Positions 34,670-43,555 of a stretch of 64,000 bases of DNA are shown piece after piece. A program made the translations under genes and the position numbers. The stretch comes from an uncultured Gammaproteobacteria bacterium. GTDB lineage: Bacteria > Pseudomonadota > Gammaproteobacteria > HK1. Location: NCBI GenBank assembly GCA_958295465.1, contig OY282353.1:3959001-4023000 (forward strand), given 5' to 3'. Numbering within the stretch: position 1 is the stretch's first letter; every line of letters begins with the position of its first letter. Below the pieces are notes generated by a model. It ran no database searches. It was not told the DNA's origin and worked only from the letters and a program-made list of their open reading frames with translations.

Positions 34670-36513
34670 GACGCATCCCGGAAAGCTTCGTGTATCACGA
34701 GTGCGAGATCGCGGCTGATGCCCCTCACCCGCATCAGATCTTCGACACCGGCCCGAGAGACACCCTGTAATCCGCCGAATTCGCTCAACAGCCGCTGCCG
34801 GCGACGGACCCCGATCCCCGGAATCTGCTCGAGCACCGATGCCCGTCTGGCACGGTTGCGCCGAAGTCGATGCCCGGTGACCGCGAAACGATGGGCTTCA
34901 TCGCGGATCCTCTGGATCAGGTGCAATGCGGGGGAATCGGGAGGCGGCATGATCGGCGCGGCGCAACCGGGAACAAGGATCTGCTCGAGCCCGGGCTTTC
35001 GGGTGGTTCCCTTTGCGATTCCGACGGTGACGATTCCGGATATCTGCAGCTCTGCGAGCACGTCTCCCGCCTGCTTGAGCTGTCCCCTGCCGCCGTCGAT
35101 CAGAAGCAGATCCGGGAGAACCGCATCCTCGCGCCTCAATCGTGCATAGCGTCGTTCGATCGCGCTGCGCATTGCTCCGTAATCATCGCCCGCCTTGACC
35201 CCCGTGATGTTGAAGCGGCGATAGTCGGATTTCTTCGCTCCGTCGTGCCCGAAGACGACACAGGACGCGACCATCGACTCGCCGCCGGTGTGGCTCACGT
35301 CGAAGCACTCGATCCGCTCCGGAGGGTCCTTGAGGCCAAGCAACTCCTGCAGCGCATCGAACTGACTGCGCAGATCCGCGCGACTTGCGATCCGTTGCCG
35401 TAACGCGAGCTCCGCGTTGTCTACCGCCATCGCGACCCACCGAGCCCGCTCGCCGCGCACGTTGCATCGAATGGCGACCCGGCGGCGGGATTGCTCACTG
35501 ATGGCTTGTTCCAGCACATGAAGTCCATCGACGGGGCGACTGAGCAGGATCTCGTCCGGAATCGGACGTTCACGGCCCGAACGCGAGAGGTAGTGCTGCG
35601 GGAGGAAGGCGCGCAGCAATTCCTGCTCGGTGGCGTCCGCGCCATGCACCGGTCGCAGCGTGCGCGACCCGAGGCTCTGTCCGTTACGGATGACGGAAAG
35701 CTCGACCACCGCGATCCCTTCGCGCACGCGGGCTGCGATGACATCGACGTTTCCCTTTGCTCCCGAGACGTATTGCCGGGCCTGGACCCGTCTCAGGTTC
35801 GCGATCTGATCGCGGTAGCGTGCGGCCAGCTCGAATTCGAGTGCGTTCGACGCCGATTCCATGCGGCACACCAGCTCCCCGACCATCTCCTCGCTCTTGC
35901 CCTCGAGGAACATGACGGCATGGCGCACGTCTTCGCCGTATGCCGTCTCGTCGATCAGGCCGACGCACGGAGCGGTGCAGCGCTCGATCTGATATTGCAG
36001 GCAGGGCCGGGAACGGTTCTCGAAGAACGAATCCTCGCATTGGCGCACGCGGAACAGCTTCTGTAGCTGACCCAGCGTGCTGCGCGTCGCCCCCGCGCTC
36101 GCGAACGGACCGAAATAACGGCCTCTCCCGCGCCGTGCTCCACGGTGGAAGGTCAGCCGCGGAAACCTGTCCCCGGTGGTGACGTGGATGTACGGAAAAC
36201 TCTTGTCGTCCCGGAGCACGATGTTGTAGCGTGGACGATGCTCCTTGATCAGGTTGTTCTCGAGCAGGAGCGCCTCGGTCTCGGTGTGCGTGACGGTGAC
36301 CTCGACCGAGTGCGCGTGGGACATCAGCGCGCGTGTCTTCGGTGCGAGCTGCTCGGGGAGCCGGAAGTAGCTTGCAACGCGCTTCTTCAGGCTGCGCGCC
36401 TTTCCGACGTAGAGGATGCGTCCGAACCGATCGAGCAGCCGGTAAACACCCGGATCGTTGGTGAGGGCTCGAAGGAAAGACTGCGCGTCGAACCTGGCGG
36501 GATACTGTTCCAC
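34666..36513 (-). CDS. uvrC: Excinuclease ABC subunit C
   Basis: A 615-residue nucleotide-excision-repair nuclease making both incisions around a UvrAB-bound lesion. The N-terminal GIY-YIG domain shows DPGVYRLLDRFGRILYVGKA; a UvrB-interaction (UVR) region lies near FELAARYRDQIANLRRVQ; the RNase H-like catalytic domain has ERIECFDVSHTGGESMVASC and LLIDGGRGQL; and the C-terminus has the helix-hairpin-helix pair. The GTG at 36513 is taken as start because it gives the standard length; the frame stays open to 36669 with no conservation. Downstream pgsA overlaps by 4 bp. Confidence 0.95.
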   Translation of the reverse strand: MEQYPARFDAQSFLRALTNDPGVYRLLDRFGRILYVGKARSLKKRVASYFRLPEQLAPKTRALMSHAHSVEVTVTHTETEALLLENNLIKEHRPRYNIVLRDDKSFPYIHVTTGDRFPRLTFHRGARRGRGRYFGPFASAGATRSTLGQLQKLFRVRQCEDSFFENRSRPCLQYQIERCTAPCVGLIDETAYGEDVRHAVMFLEGKSEEMVGELVCRMESASNALEFELAARYRDQIANLRRVQARQYVSGAKGNVDVIAARVREGIAVVELSVIRNGQSLGSRTLRPVHGADATEQELLRAFLPQHYLSRSGRERPIPDEILLSRPVDGLHVLEQAISEQSRRRVAIRCNVRGERARWVAMAVDNAELALRQRIASRADLRSQFDALQELLGLKDPPERIECFDVSHTGGESMVASCVVFGHDGAKKSDYRRFNITGVKAGDDYGAMRSAIERRYARLRREDAVLPDLLLIDGGRGQLKQAGDVLAELQISGIVTVGIAKGTTRKPGLEQILVPGCAAPIMPPPDSPALHLIQRIRDEAHRFAVTGHRLRRNRARRASVLEQIPGIGVRRRQRLLSEFGGLQGVSRAGVEDLMRVRGISRDLALVIHEAFRDAS

Positions 36514-36607
36514 GGCGGAGGACGGGTGCGGTGACCCTCGTACTGTACCGTGCGGCCCACGGGAGCGAAATTCGCTGCCCGTGGAGCCATTGCAAGGACT
36601 GCAACGC

Positions 36608-37261
36608 CTAGTCTGTTTCGAGCAGCTCGAGCAGCCCGTGCCGATAGGACAGATGGGTAAGCTCGACATCGTTCGACGTGCCCAGCTTGCGCATGATCCG
36701 CGTACGGTAGGTGCTCACCGTCTTGGGACTCAGGCACAGGCGCTCGGATATGGTCTGCCGATCGTATCCGTTGCTGACCATGACCATCACCGTCAGCTCG
36801 CGGGCGGTAAGGGTGGCGATAGGAGAGCTTCCGGGGTTCAACTTGTCGATGACCATGCCCTGTGCCACCTCGGCATCTACGTAGCGCCGCCCCTCCGCCG
36901 CCCTTCGCACCGCCGTCACGACCTCCACCGGCGCACAGCCTCGCGTAAGGTAACCGCACGCACCGCTCTCCAGCGCACGAGCCGGAATCGGGCCTTCCGC
37001 ATGGACCCCGATCAGGATGACCTGCGGCAGGCCATCGCCTTTGCCCAGCCTCCTCGCCACCTCGAGACCGCCGATGTCGGGGACCTCCATGTCGATGAGA
37101 AGCACGTCGGCTCGATGCTCGCGCGCCAACCGTATGGCGTCTTCGCCACGGGCGCACTCGCTGGCCACCTCGATGTCTTCCTCTTCCGTGAGCAGTCGAA
37201 CCAGTCCATTTCGCGACAATTGGTGGGTATCGCAAACAACGACGCCGATCTGTTGTTTCAT
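36608..37261 (-). CDS. uvrY: UvrY/GacA-type response regulator with degenerate receiver
   Basis: A 217-residue LuxR-family regulator upstream of uvrC, the position of uvrY/gacA in Gammaproteobacteria, where BarA-UvrY controls CsrA-binding small RNAs. Phospho-acceptor D57 is present (LLIDMEVPDIGG), but the acidic pair is D11-T12 instead of D-D, the switch Thr is replaced by G85 (VILIGVH) and the invariant Lys by R107 (GYLTRG). The DNA-binding helix-turn-helix at the C-terminus (LTARELTVMVMVSNGYDRQT, LSPKTVSTYRTRIMRKLG) is normal. An aggagg sits before the ATG. Likely a regulator that no longer depends on ordinary phosphorylation; the orthology rests on synteny and sequence. Confidence 0.88.
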   Translation of the reverse strand: MKQQIGVVVCDTHQLSRNGLVRLLTEEEDIEVASECARGEDAIRLAREHRADVLLIDMEVPDIGGLEVARRLGKGDGLPQVILIGVHAEGPIPARALESGACGYLTRGCAPVEVVTAVRRAAEGRRYVDAEVAQGMVIDKLNPGSSPIATLTARELTVMVMVSNGYDRQTISERLCLSPKTVSTYRTRIMRKLGTSNDVELTHLSYRHGLLELLETD

Positions 37262-37556
37262 ATGTACTGCCCTCCTCTCCTTTCGTTTTTGTACGGATGC
37301 CGCCAGCTACGACTGGCTGTACGAAGTCTAGGGGCTTCGACAACGCCGGCTGTAGCGGCCTGAGGCTGATCGTGTGCCGTTTGCAAGCCTCCGGCTACGT
37401 AGGCGTGGGTCGATTGGTGCGGATCTGCGCAGGTGCTCCATCCGGAATCGGCGCGGAGGCCCCCTCGCCGACCGTCAAACGCCCAGGATGAGAGCGCGTC
37501 GTAACACGTTCGAAGGGGCCGCGGGCCGGTCTCGCGACCGGCAGGCAGGCCCCGAT

Positions 37557-38071
37557 TCAATCCGTCAGAATGCGATCCAGCACCGGGAGGACGAACGCGG
37601 CGAAGCGATCCGGGTTCTCACTCATCGGAAAATGCCCGATACCATCCATGATGATCGCCTCCGCCCCGGGGATCCGCGCAGCCGTCTCCCGCGTCAACTC
37701 GGGTGTGCACGAGTAGTCGTACTCGCCCGTCATCAGAAAGACGGGGCAGGTGGTGGTATCGATCCTGGAGCCTGCACGCCGGTATTCCGAGTCCGCTCGA
37801 TAGAAATGCATGTCTCCCTTGAATCCCTCGGATCCGCTCTGATGGTAGTGCCATAGTGTCTCCCAGCGATATTCGTCCGGGCTCTGCGGCGCGATCAGTC
37901 CGGACACCAGGGCTGCGCACTCGCACCAAGCCAACTCGCCGGCACGGATTGCAAAGTGCCAAGCCCGCATCTTGACAGGAACTCCACATCCCGGTAGCGC
38001 CCCACTCGCACCAGGTCGGGGCAGGCATTCGCCGCCTCCGGTGGTTGCTTGAAGATTGTGTCGATTGCCAT
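37557..38071 (-). pseudogene. Composite pseudogene: SCP2-like start joined to an alpha/beta-hydrolase end
   Basis: From an ATG at 38071 with aggtga ahead, the minus strand begins MAIDTIFKQPPEAANACPDL and VRVGRYRDVEFLS, resembling small SCP2-like proteins. In another frame follows RAWHFAIRAGELAW, a further piece of the same kind of protein. Then comes the C-terminal part of an alpha/beta hydrolase: GLIAPQSPDEYRWETLWHYH, CPVFLMTGEYDYSCTPE (acid) and DGIGHFPMSENPDRFAAF (His). The nucleophile Ser half is missing. Two or more internal deletions fused adjacent genes; the product is not expected to work. Family names of the two halves are from memory. Confidence 0.65.
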
Positions 38072-38228
38072 GAATTCACCTGACGTTCGATGCAGCCATA
38101 ACGGCTACAATGTCGGGCAGGCTCGCAACGACGAAAAATCGGTGAATCATGACGAGCTCTCCTGTGCGTGGCGAGACGAGGAAGAACGGGCGGTGTGGAG
38201 CGCGCCGTATCGTCGATTCTTGACCGCG

Positions 38229-39101
38229 ATGCCTGCCGCCGGCAATTGGAAATTCGCGAAGCATCTGATTATTTCGCGAGCGAAAAAGTGTGCACGGCTC
38301 GCGATTCGCGAGTGGCAGGGCACCCACCGTCTTGGATTGCACCTGATCGGGTTCCTGGTCGCGGTTGCACTGCTTGTGTATCTCGGCCCCTTCGGTACCT
38401 GGGCCTCGCTGTCCGTCTCCGATCGCCTGGTGTTCTGGATGACTTCGGTGGGAGTGAACTGGCTCGTTGGACTGGCCGTGGCCAACGTCACGATACGGGC
38501 ATTCCAGGCCCGGAAGTGGTCACCATGGGCCGGGCTCATGCTCGCCAGCCTGATCGCGGCTCTTCCGGGCACCGGCACGGTGTGGATGGTGGTGGTTGCC
38601 TACCTGGACTATCGACCCTCCAGTCTCTCCAGCATCGCCGGTCTCTATGCACAGGTCCTGGTGCTTCACCTGCTTGTCTCGTCCCTCGTCTTCCATCTCA
38701 TCGAGAGGTCGTTACGGCAACGGGAGGCCGGGATGGAATCGTCTCCCCCGGACCGGACAGTGGATCCGGCGCCACTCCCCGCGCCCGAAGCAGCCCTGCT
38801 CGCCCGGCTGCCTGCGCGATCGAGAGCCGAACTGCTCCACCTCCGCATGCAGGATCACTACGTCGAAGTTCATACCGCGGCGGGTTCGGAGATGTTGCTG
38901 CTGCGCTTTCGCGATGCCTTGCGCGAGGTCGAGCACATCGATGGACTGCGGGTGCACCGTTCGCATTGGGTGGCCCGCGCCGCCGTTGTCGGAGTCGAAC
39001 GGCAGCGAGGCGGCCGTATCGCCTTGCGTCTTGTGAACGGCACCAAGGTCCCGGTCAGTCGCTCGTTCGCTCCCGCCGTCAAGGCGCGGGGCTGGACCTG
39101 A
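38229..39101 (+). CDS. Membrane-anchored LytTR-family DNA-binding protein
   Basis: A protein of about 290 residues with four membrane helices (for example LHLIGFLVAVALLVYLGPFG and AGLYAQVLVLHLLVSSLVFH) followed by a C-terminal LytTR DNA-binding domain (HLRMQDHYVEVHTAAGSEML, DGLRVHRSHWVARAAVVGVE, KVPVSRSFAP). There is no receiver domain, so signals are probably sensed in the membrane. The start is uncertain: ATG at 38229 gives a family-like N-terminus before IREWQGTHRLG, while the frame is open to 38049. No target is known. It is divergent from the composite pseudogene and convergent with the moaD-like gene. Confidence 0.82.
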   Translation: MPAAGNWKFAKHLIISRAKKCARLAIREWQGTHRLGLHLIGFLVAVALLVYLGPFGTWASLSVSDRLVFWMTSVGVNWLVGLAVANVTIRAFQARKWSPWAGLMLASLIAALPGTGTVWMVVVAYLDYRPSSLSSIAGLYAQVLVLHLLVSSLVFHLIERSLRQREAGMESSPPDRTVDPAPLPAPEAALLARLPARSRAELLHLRMQDHYVEVHTAAGSEMLLLRFRDALREVEHIDGLRVHRSHWVARAAVVGVERQRGGRIALRLVNGTKVPVSRSFAPAVKARGWT

Positions 39102-39267
39102 CCGGCAAGCGGCCTTGGTAGTGGGTGAATCGGGGAGCGACTGACGATCTCTTTCTCGTAGCAACGCCTCACTCGCCTCCATCTACCGGGGATACCCAAC
39201 GGTGTTCCGGGGGCTCTGAGTGAGACGCGTCCGGCAGGACCAGGACGGCCCCCTGCCCATGGCCAGC

Positions 39268-39513
39268 TCAGCCCCCGGCGATCCTCGGTATCAGGTGCAC
39301 GTCGCTGTCCGGCCCGATCGGCGAAAAGAGGGCGTCCTGGTGGATCTTGCCGTCGATGGCCAGCGCGACGCCGTCGTCGAGGTGCGGGGCGAGCGCAGGG
39401 TAGCGCTCGCCCAGCTTCGCGAGCAGGTCGCGCACGTTCGCCGCCTCGACCTCCGCCTCGGCCTCGCCGCCGGCATACCGCCGGAAGCTGCCGGTGAAGA
39501 TCACCCGCGCCAC
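39268..39513 (-). CDS. MoaD/ThiS-family sulfur carrier
   Basis: An 81-residue ubiquitin-fold protein ending in the functional Gly-Gly (IPRIAGG), which becomes a thiocarboxylate. The pattern VRDLLAKLGERYPAL and DVHLIPRIAGG fits the MoaD branch (small subunit of molybdopterin synthase). It begins 9 bp after the CoxL-like gene on the same strand and closes that operon, suggesting a dedicated supply of molybdopterin sulfur to the hydroxylase. No moaE gene is present nearby. Confidence 0.87.
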   Translation of the reverse strand: MARVIFTGSFRRYAGGEAEAEVEAANVRDLLAKLGERYPALAPHLDDGVALAIDGKIHQDALFSPIGPDSDVHLIPRIAGG

Positions 39514-39522
39514 TGCCGATCC

Positions 39523-41823
39523 TCAGTCCGCGGCCTCCGGGAGGCGTGCCTCGTCGAGGGCCTTCAGCACCCTCGGCGGGGACATGGGGAGATCCGTGAA
39601 ACGGATCCCCAGCGCGCCTTCCACCGCGTTGGCGATGGCCGCCATCGGGGGAATGATCGGGGTCTCGCCGACGCCGCGCACGCCGTAGGGATGGGTCGGG
39701 TTCGGCACCTCGACGATCACGGTGTCGATCATGGGCACGTCGGAGCAGACCGGGATGCGGTAGTCGAGGAAGCCGGGGTTCTCGAGCCTCCCGTTTTCGT
39801 CGTAGACGTATTCCTCGTTCAGCGCCCAGCCGATGCCCTGCACCGCCCCGCCCTGCATCTGCCCTTCCACGTAGTCCGGATGCACCGCCTTGCCGGCGTC
39901 CTGGATGACGGTGTAGCGCAGGATCTCCACCCTCCCCGTCTCGCGGTCGACGTCCACGTCCACCACGTGCGTCCCGAAGCTGGGTCCGGCGCCCTGGGCG
40001 TTGATCTGGGCGCGGCCGACGATCGGCCCGCCGGTCTTGCCCGCGAGTCCGGCGAGGTCGGCGAGCGGCAGCGACTCGAACTCCCCGGCGTTGGCGCCGG
40101 CCGGCCGCGCCTCTCCTTCGACCCATTCCACCGCATCCACGGGGATGTCCCAGATCTTCGCAGCACGCTCGCAGAGCTGCCCGATCATGTCCTTCGACGC
40201 CTCGATCACCGCCATGCCGCTCGCGAACGCGGTCCGGCTCCCGCCGGTGAGGAAGGTGTAGCCGAGCGAGGAGGTGTCGGCGATGAGGGGACGGATCGTC
40301 TCCACGTCCACCCCCAGCGCCTCTGCCGCTTGCAGGCACAATGCCGCGCGCGAGCCGCCGATGTCCGGCGTGCCGGCGACGAGCGCGATGGTGCCGTCCT
40401 CGCCGAGGTTGAGGTTCGCGCAGGTCTCGCCGCCGATGTTGAACCAGAACCCGGAGGCCACCCCCCTGCCCTGCCCCGGCGCGAGCCGCGCGCGGTAGTG
40501 CTCGTGCGCCCCGGCCGCTTCCAGCGTCTCGACCAGTCCCACCGGCCCGAACGTCGGACCGTAGGCCGCCCGGGTGCCCTCCTTCGCGGCGTTCTTCAGC
40601 CGTAGCGCCACCGGATCCATCCCGATGGCCTTGGCAAGCTCGTCGATGACGGATTCGACCGCGAACTCCGACTGCGGGGCGCCGGGGGCGCGGTAGGCGG
40701 TCGCCTTCGGCCGGTTGGCCACCACGTCGTAGCCCGTGACCTTGACGTTCTCCAAATCGTAAGGGGCGAACGCGCACATGCAGCCGAGCTGCACCGGCGA
40801 GCCCTGGAATGCGCCCGCCTGGTACTTCAGCTCCGCCTCGCCCGCGGTGATCCGGCCGTCTCTCCGGACCCCCACCCTGACCCGGATGCAGGTGCCCGGC
40901 GCGGGGCCGGAGGCGCGGAAGACCTCCTCGCGGGACATGGTCATCTTGACGGGGTTGCCGGATTTGCGGGAGAGCATCAGCGCCAGCGGCTCCAGGTACA
41001 CCACCGTCTTCCCGCCGAAGCCGCCGCCGATCTCGGACGCGGTGACGCGCAGCCTGGACACCTCCATTCCCAGGAGCTTCGCGCAGTGCCCGCGCACGAT
41101 GAAGTGCCCCTGGGTCGTGCACCACAGCTCGGCCTGGCCGTCCTCGGAGAAGCTCGCGACGCATGAATGCGGTTCGATGTAGCCCTGGTGCACGGGCCGG
41201 GTGCGGAACTCGCGCTCGACCATCACGTCCGCCTCGGCGAAGCCCGCCTCGACGTCGCCATGCCCGAACTCGACGACCTTCGCGACGTTGGAGGGCGTCT
41301 CCGGCGCCGGCTCCACCCCCGCGGTGATCATGTCCTCGTGCAGCAGCGGCGCGTCCGGGGCCATGGCCTCCTCCACGTCCATCACGTGCGGCAGCACCTC
41401 GTAGCCGACCTCGATGAGGTCCAGCGCCTCCTTCGCGGCCCGCTCGCCGACGGCGGCCACCGCGGCCACCGGATGGCCTTCGTAGAGGACCTTCTCGCGC
41501 GCCATCACGTTGCGGACGATGTCGCGGTAGTTGACCAGCATCTCCCCGGCCGGCACGAACTCGGAAGGGAGATCTTCGAAGTCGTCCCGGGTGACCACCG
41601 CCTTCACGCCGGGCAGGGAGCGGGCGCGGGTGGTGTCGATCGACTTCAGCCGGGCGTGGGCGTGGGGGCTGCGCAACACCTTGCCCACCAGCATGTTCGG
41701 CAGGTGCACGTCCGCTCCGAAGCGCGCGCGGCCGGTCACCTTGTCGACGCCGTCCGGCCGTACCGGCCGGGTCCCGATCCATCGGGTGGCGCCGTTCGCC
41801 TTCTCCTGGGAACCATCGGTCAT
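39523..41823 (-). CDS. Molybdenum hydroxylase large subunit (CoxL-like, xanthine-dehydrogenase family)
   Basis: A 766-residue molybdopterin-binding subunit. It shows GVDKVTGRARFGADVHLPNM at the N-terminal domain, EIGGGFGGK at the cofactor site, and the catalytic glutamate in GVRGVGETPIIPP. The active-site loop reads AYRAPGAPQ rather than the AYRCSFR of true form I CO dehydrogenase, so it is not CODH in the strict sense; aldehyde, purine or hydroxyaryl-CoA substrates are possible. Medium (FAD) and small (2Fe-2S) subunits are encoded just upstream, and a moaD-like gene downstream. Confidence 0.9.
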   Translation of the reverse strand: MTDGSQEKANGATRWIGTRPVRPDGVDKVTGRARFGADVHLPNMLVGKVLRSPHAHARLKSIDTTRARSLPGVKAVVTRDDFEDLPSEFVPAGEMLVNYRDIVRNVMAREKVLYEGHPVAAVAAVGERAAKEALDLIEVGYEVLPHVMDVEEAMAPDAPLLHEDMITAGVEPAPETPSNVAKVVEFGHGDVEAGFAEADVMVEREFRTRPVHQGYIEPHSCVASFSEDGQAELWCTTQGHFIVRGHCAKLLGMEVSRLRVTASEIGGGFGGKTVVYLEPLALMLSRKSGNPVKMTMSREEVFRASGPAPGTCIRVRVGVRRDGRITAGEAELKYQAGAFQGSPVQLGCMCAFAPYDLENVKVTGYDVVANRPKATAYRAPGAPQSEFAVESVIDELAKAIGMDPVALRLKNAAKEGTRAAYGPTFGPVGLVETLEAAGAHEHYRARLAPGQGRGVASGFWFNIGGETCANLNLGEDGTIALVAGTPDIGGSRAALCLQAAEALGVDVETIRPLIADTSSLGYTFLTGGSRTAFASGMAVIEASKDMIGQLCERAAKIWDIPVDAVEWVEGEARPAGANAGEFESLPLADLAGLAGKTGGPIVGRAQINAQGAGPSFGTHVVDVDVDRETGRVEILRYTVIQDAGKAVHPDYVEGQMQGGAVQGIGWALNEEYVYDENGRLENPGFLDYRIPVCSDVPMIDTVIVEVPNPTHPYGVRGVGETPIIPPMAAIANAVEGALGIRFTDLPMSPPRVLKALDEARLPEAAD

Positions 41824-41842
41824 CGTTCAGCCTCCTCGCAAA

Positions 41843-41964
41843 GCGACCGCGTCAGCGGTCGCCTCTTGCATGGAATACACCTGCTCTCCGTCCGTCCACG
41901 GCGCTGGTCGGGACCTCCCGCGATTCCGCGCAGCGGAATCGCCCAGCGACCGCTACGCGGTCGC
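41843..41964. repeat. Palindrome cluster shared with the aioBA repeat
   Basis: Three stem-loops: gcgaccgc-gtca-gcggtcgc (41843-41862), gcgattccgc-gca-gcggaatcgc (41920-41942) and gcgaccgc-tac-gcggtcgc (41946-41964). The stems are identical to those in the 108-bp tandem repeat between aioB and aioA. Here they fill the gap between the small- and large-subunit genes, and the stop codon of the small-subunit gene (41953-41955) lies within the third stem-loop. This is a dispersed REP/BIME-like element. Confidence 0.9.
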
Positions 41965-42438
41965 CCCCCGCATCTCGGCCGCCGCGTCCAGCACGGCGCG
42001 CACGATCTTGTCGTAGCCGGTGCACCGGCAGAGGTTGCCGGCCAGCCAGTAGCGCACTTCGGTCTCCGTCGGGTCGGGGTTGCGATCGAGCAGCGACTTC
42101 GCGGCGACCAGGAACCCCGGCGTGCAGACCCCGCATTGCAATGCGGCGTGCTCGAGGAACTTCGTCTGCAACGGGTGAAGCCGGTCCCCGGTCGCCATCC
42201 CCTCGATGGTCTCGACGCTGTGCCCCTGCGCCTCCACCCCGAGCATCAGGCAGGCGCAGACAAGCCGCCCGTCGACGACGACGCTGCACGCGCCGCAGTC
42301 GCCGGACGCGCATCCTTCCTTGCTGCCGGTCAGGTGCAGCTCGTCCCTGAGCACGTCGAGCAAGGTCTGCTCGACGTCGCAGAGGAACTCGACCGGGTCG
42401 CCGTTGATGGTGGTGGTGACGTGTGCCTTGGCCATCAT
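41953..42438 (-). CDS. Molybdenum hydroxylase small subunit (2 x [2Fe-2S], CoxS-like)
   Basis: A 161-residue electron-transfer subunit. The N-terminal plant-type cluster ligands are in GCASGDCGACSVVVDGRLVC; the C-terminal helical cluster ligands are in QCGVCTPGF and GNLCRCTGYD. Start at 42438 overlaps the FAD-subunit stop by 4 bp (atga); an ATG at 42435 is the alternative. The order medium-small-large is the usual one for coxMSL-type operons. The 3' end enters a palindromic repeat. Confidence 0.93.
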   Translation of the reverse strand: MMAKAHVTTTINGDPVEFLCDVEQTLLDVLRDELHLTGSKEGCASGDCGACSVVVDGRLVCACLMLGVEAQGHSVETIEGMATGDRLHPLQTKFLEHAALQCGVCTPGFLVAAKSLLDRNPDPTETEVRYWLAGNLCRCTGYDKIVRAVLDAAAEMRGATA

Positions 42439-43292
42439 GCGTTCCTCGCTCTTTCGACGGCGGTCCGCGCCGCCCGGGCCGCGAGCACCCCCGCGACCTT
42501 CGTCCGGTACTCGGCGGTGCCGCGCTTGTCGTCGATCGGGCGGCAGGCGGCGCGCGCGGCGGCGGCCGTCGCCTCGATCGCGGCGTCGCCGCAGCCGGTG
42601 CCGATCAGCGCCGCGCCTGCCTCCTCGACGAGGATCGCGGTCGGGGCGACGGCGCCGAGGGTGACCCGCGCCGCGGTGCACCACCCGTCTTCGTCGAGGC
42701 TCAGGCTCACCCCCGCGCCCACCACCGCAATGTCCATTTCGGTCCGGGGGATGAAGCGCAGGTAGGCGTCGGCCGAGCGAGGCGGTGGTTTCGGAAGCTC
42801 GAACGCGACGACGAACTCCCCGTCGCCGAGCGAGAGCTGTCCGGGTCCCGTGCATACATCTTCCACGGGGACGTTGCGTGTGCCGCTCGGCCCTGCAACC
42901 GTGCACGTTGCGGCGGCGGCGATCAGGGCGGGCACGGTATCCGCCGCGGGGGATGCGTTGCAGAGGTTGCCGGCCAGGGACGCCCGGCCCTGGATCTGGG
43001 TCGAGCCGATGAGTTCAAGGGCTTCGACCACCCCCGGCCACATCGCTCTTGCGGTTGCATGCTCGCCGAGCTCGGCTCCGGTGACCGCGGCGCCGACGAC
43101 GAGGACGTCGCCGTTTTCACGGATCTCACGGGTCTCCCCGATCCCCTTGATGTCGATGATGACGTCGGGAGCGATCATGCCGGCACGGAGTTGCACCAGC
43201 AGGTCCGTGCCTCCCGCCAGGACGCGCCCCCTCGGCCCATCGCCCGCGAGCAGGCTCACTACCTCCCCGACGGATTCGGGTGCTTCGTATCG
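42435..43292 (-). CDS. Molybdenum hydroxylase FAD subunit (CoxM-like)
   Basis: A 285-residue FAD-binding subunit. FAD motifs are RVLAGGTDLLVQLRAG and STQIQGRASLAGNLCNASPA. The chosen start is the TTG at 43292: it gives the family N-terminus (M/L)RYEAPESVGEVVSLLA and has gaggag eight bases ahead. ATG codons at 43349 or 43370 would add 19-26 residues without conservation. It is the first gene of the operon with the small and large subunits and the moaD-like gene. Confidence 0.9.
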   Translation of the reverse strand, partial: RYEAPESVGEVVSLLAGDGPRGRVLAGGTDLLVQLRAGMIAPDVIIDIKGIGETREIRENGDVLVVGAAVTGAELGEHATARAMWPGVVEALELIGSTQIQGRASLAGNLCNASPAADTVPALIAAAATCTVAGPSGTRNVPVEDVCTGPGQLSLGDGEFVVAFELPKPPPRSADAYLRFIPRTEMDIAVVGAGVSLSLDEDGWCTAARVTLGAVAPTAILVEEAGAALIGTGCGDAAIEATAAAARAACRPIDDKRGTAEYRTKVAGVLAARAARTAVERARNA

Positions 43293-43555
43293 CAATGCGT
43301 TCTCTCCTCTTGAACTTCCGGGAATCGAGGCCTTCAGTGCATCAGTCATCGCAGAGACCGAGACCTGCATCGAAAATCGGTGAGACGTCGATGCGTGGGT
43401 AGTGTCTGTTTTTACGGCAAAACCTCGTCCGCCGGCACCCCTGCCGGGAGACGTCGAACGTTTCGTTGTACGACGGGGGTACGACGGGGATTATCGCCGG
43501 GATGCAGGAAAGCGTCCCGGCGTGGCTGCCCAACGCCCGACAGCCTCCGGCTGCC

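Noticed and set aside
38870..41782. A minus-strand frame of about 970 codons overlapping the CoxL-like gene
   Set aside because: It lies one frame off the real large-subunit gene, which carries all family motifs; the long frame has none.
39523..41823. Naming the large subunit coxL (CO dehydrogenase)
   Set aside because: The active-site loop is AYRAPGAPQ, not the AYRCSFR of form I CO dehydrogenase.
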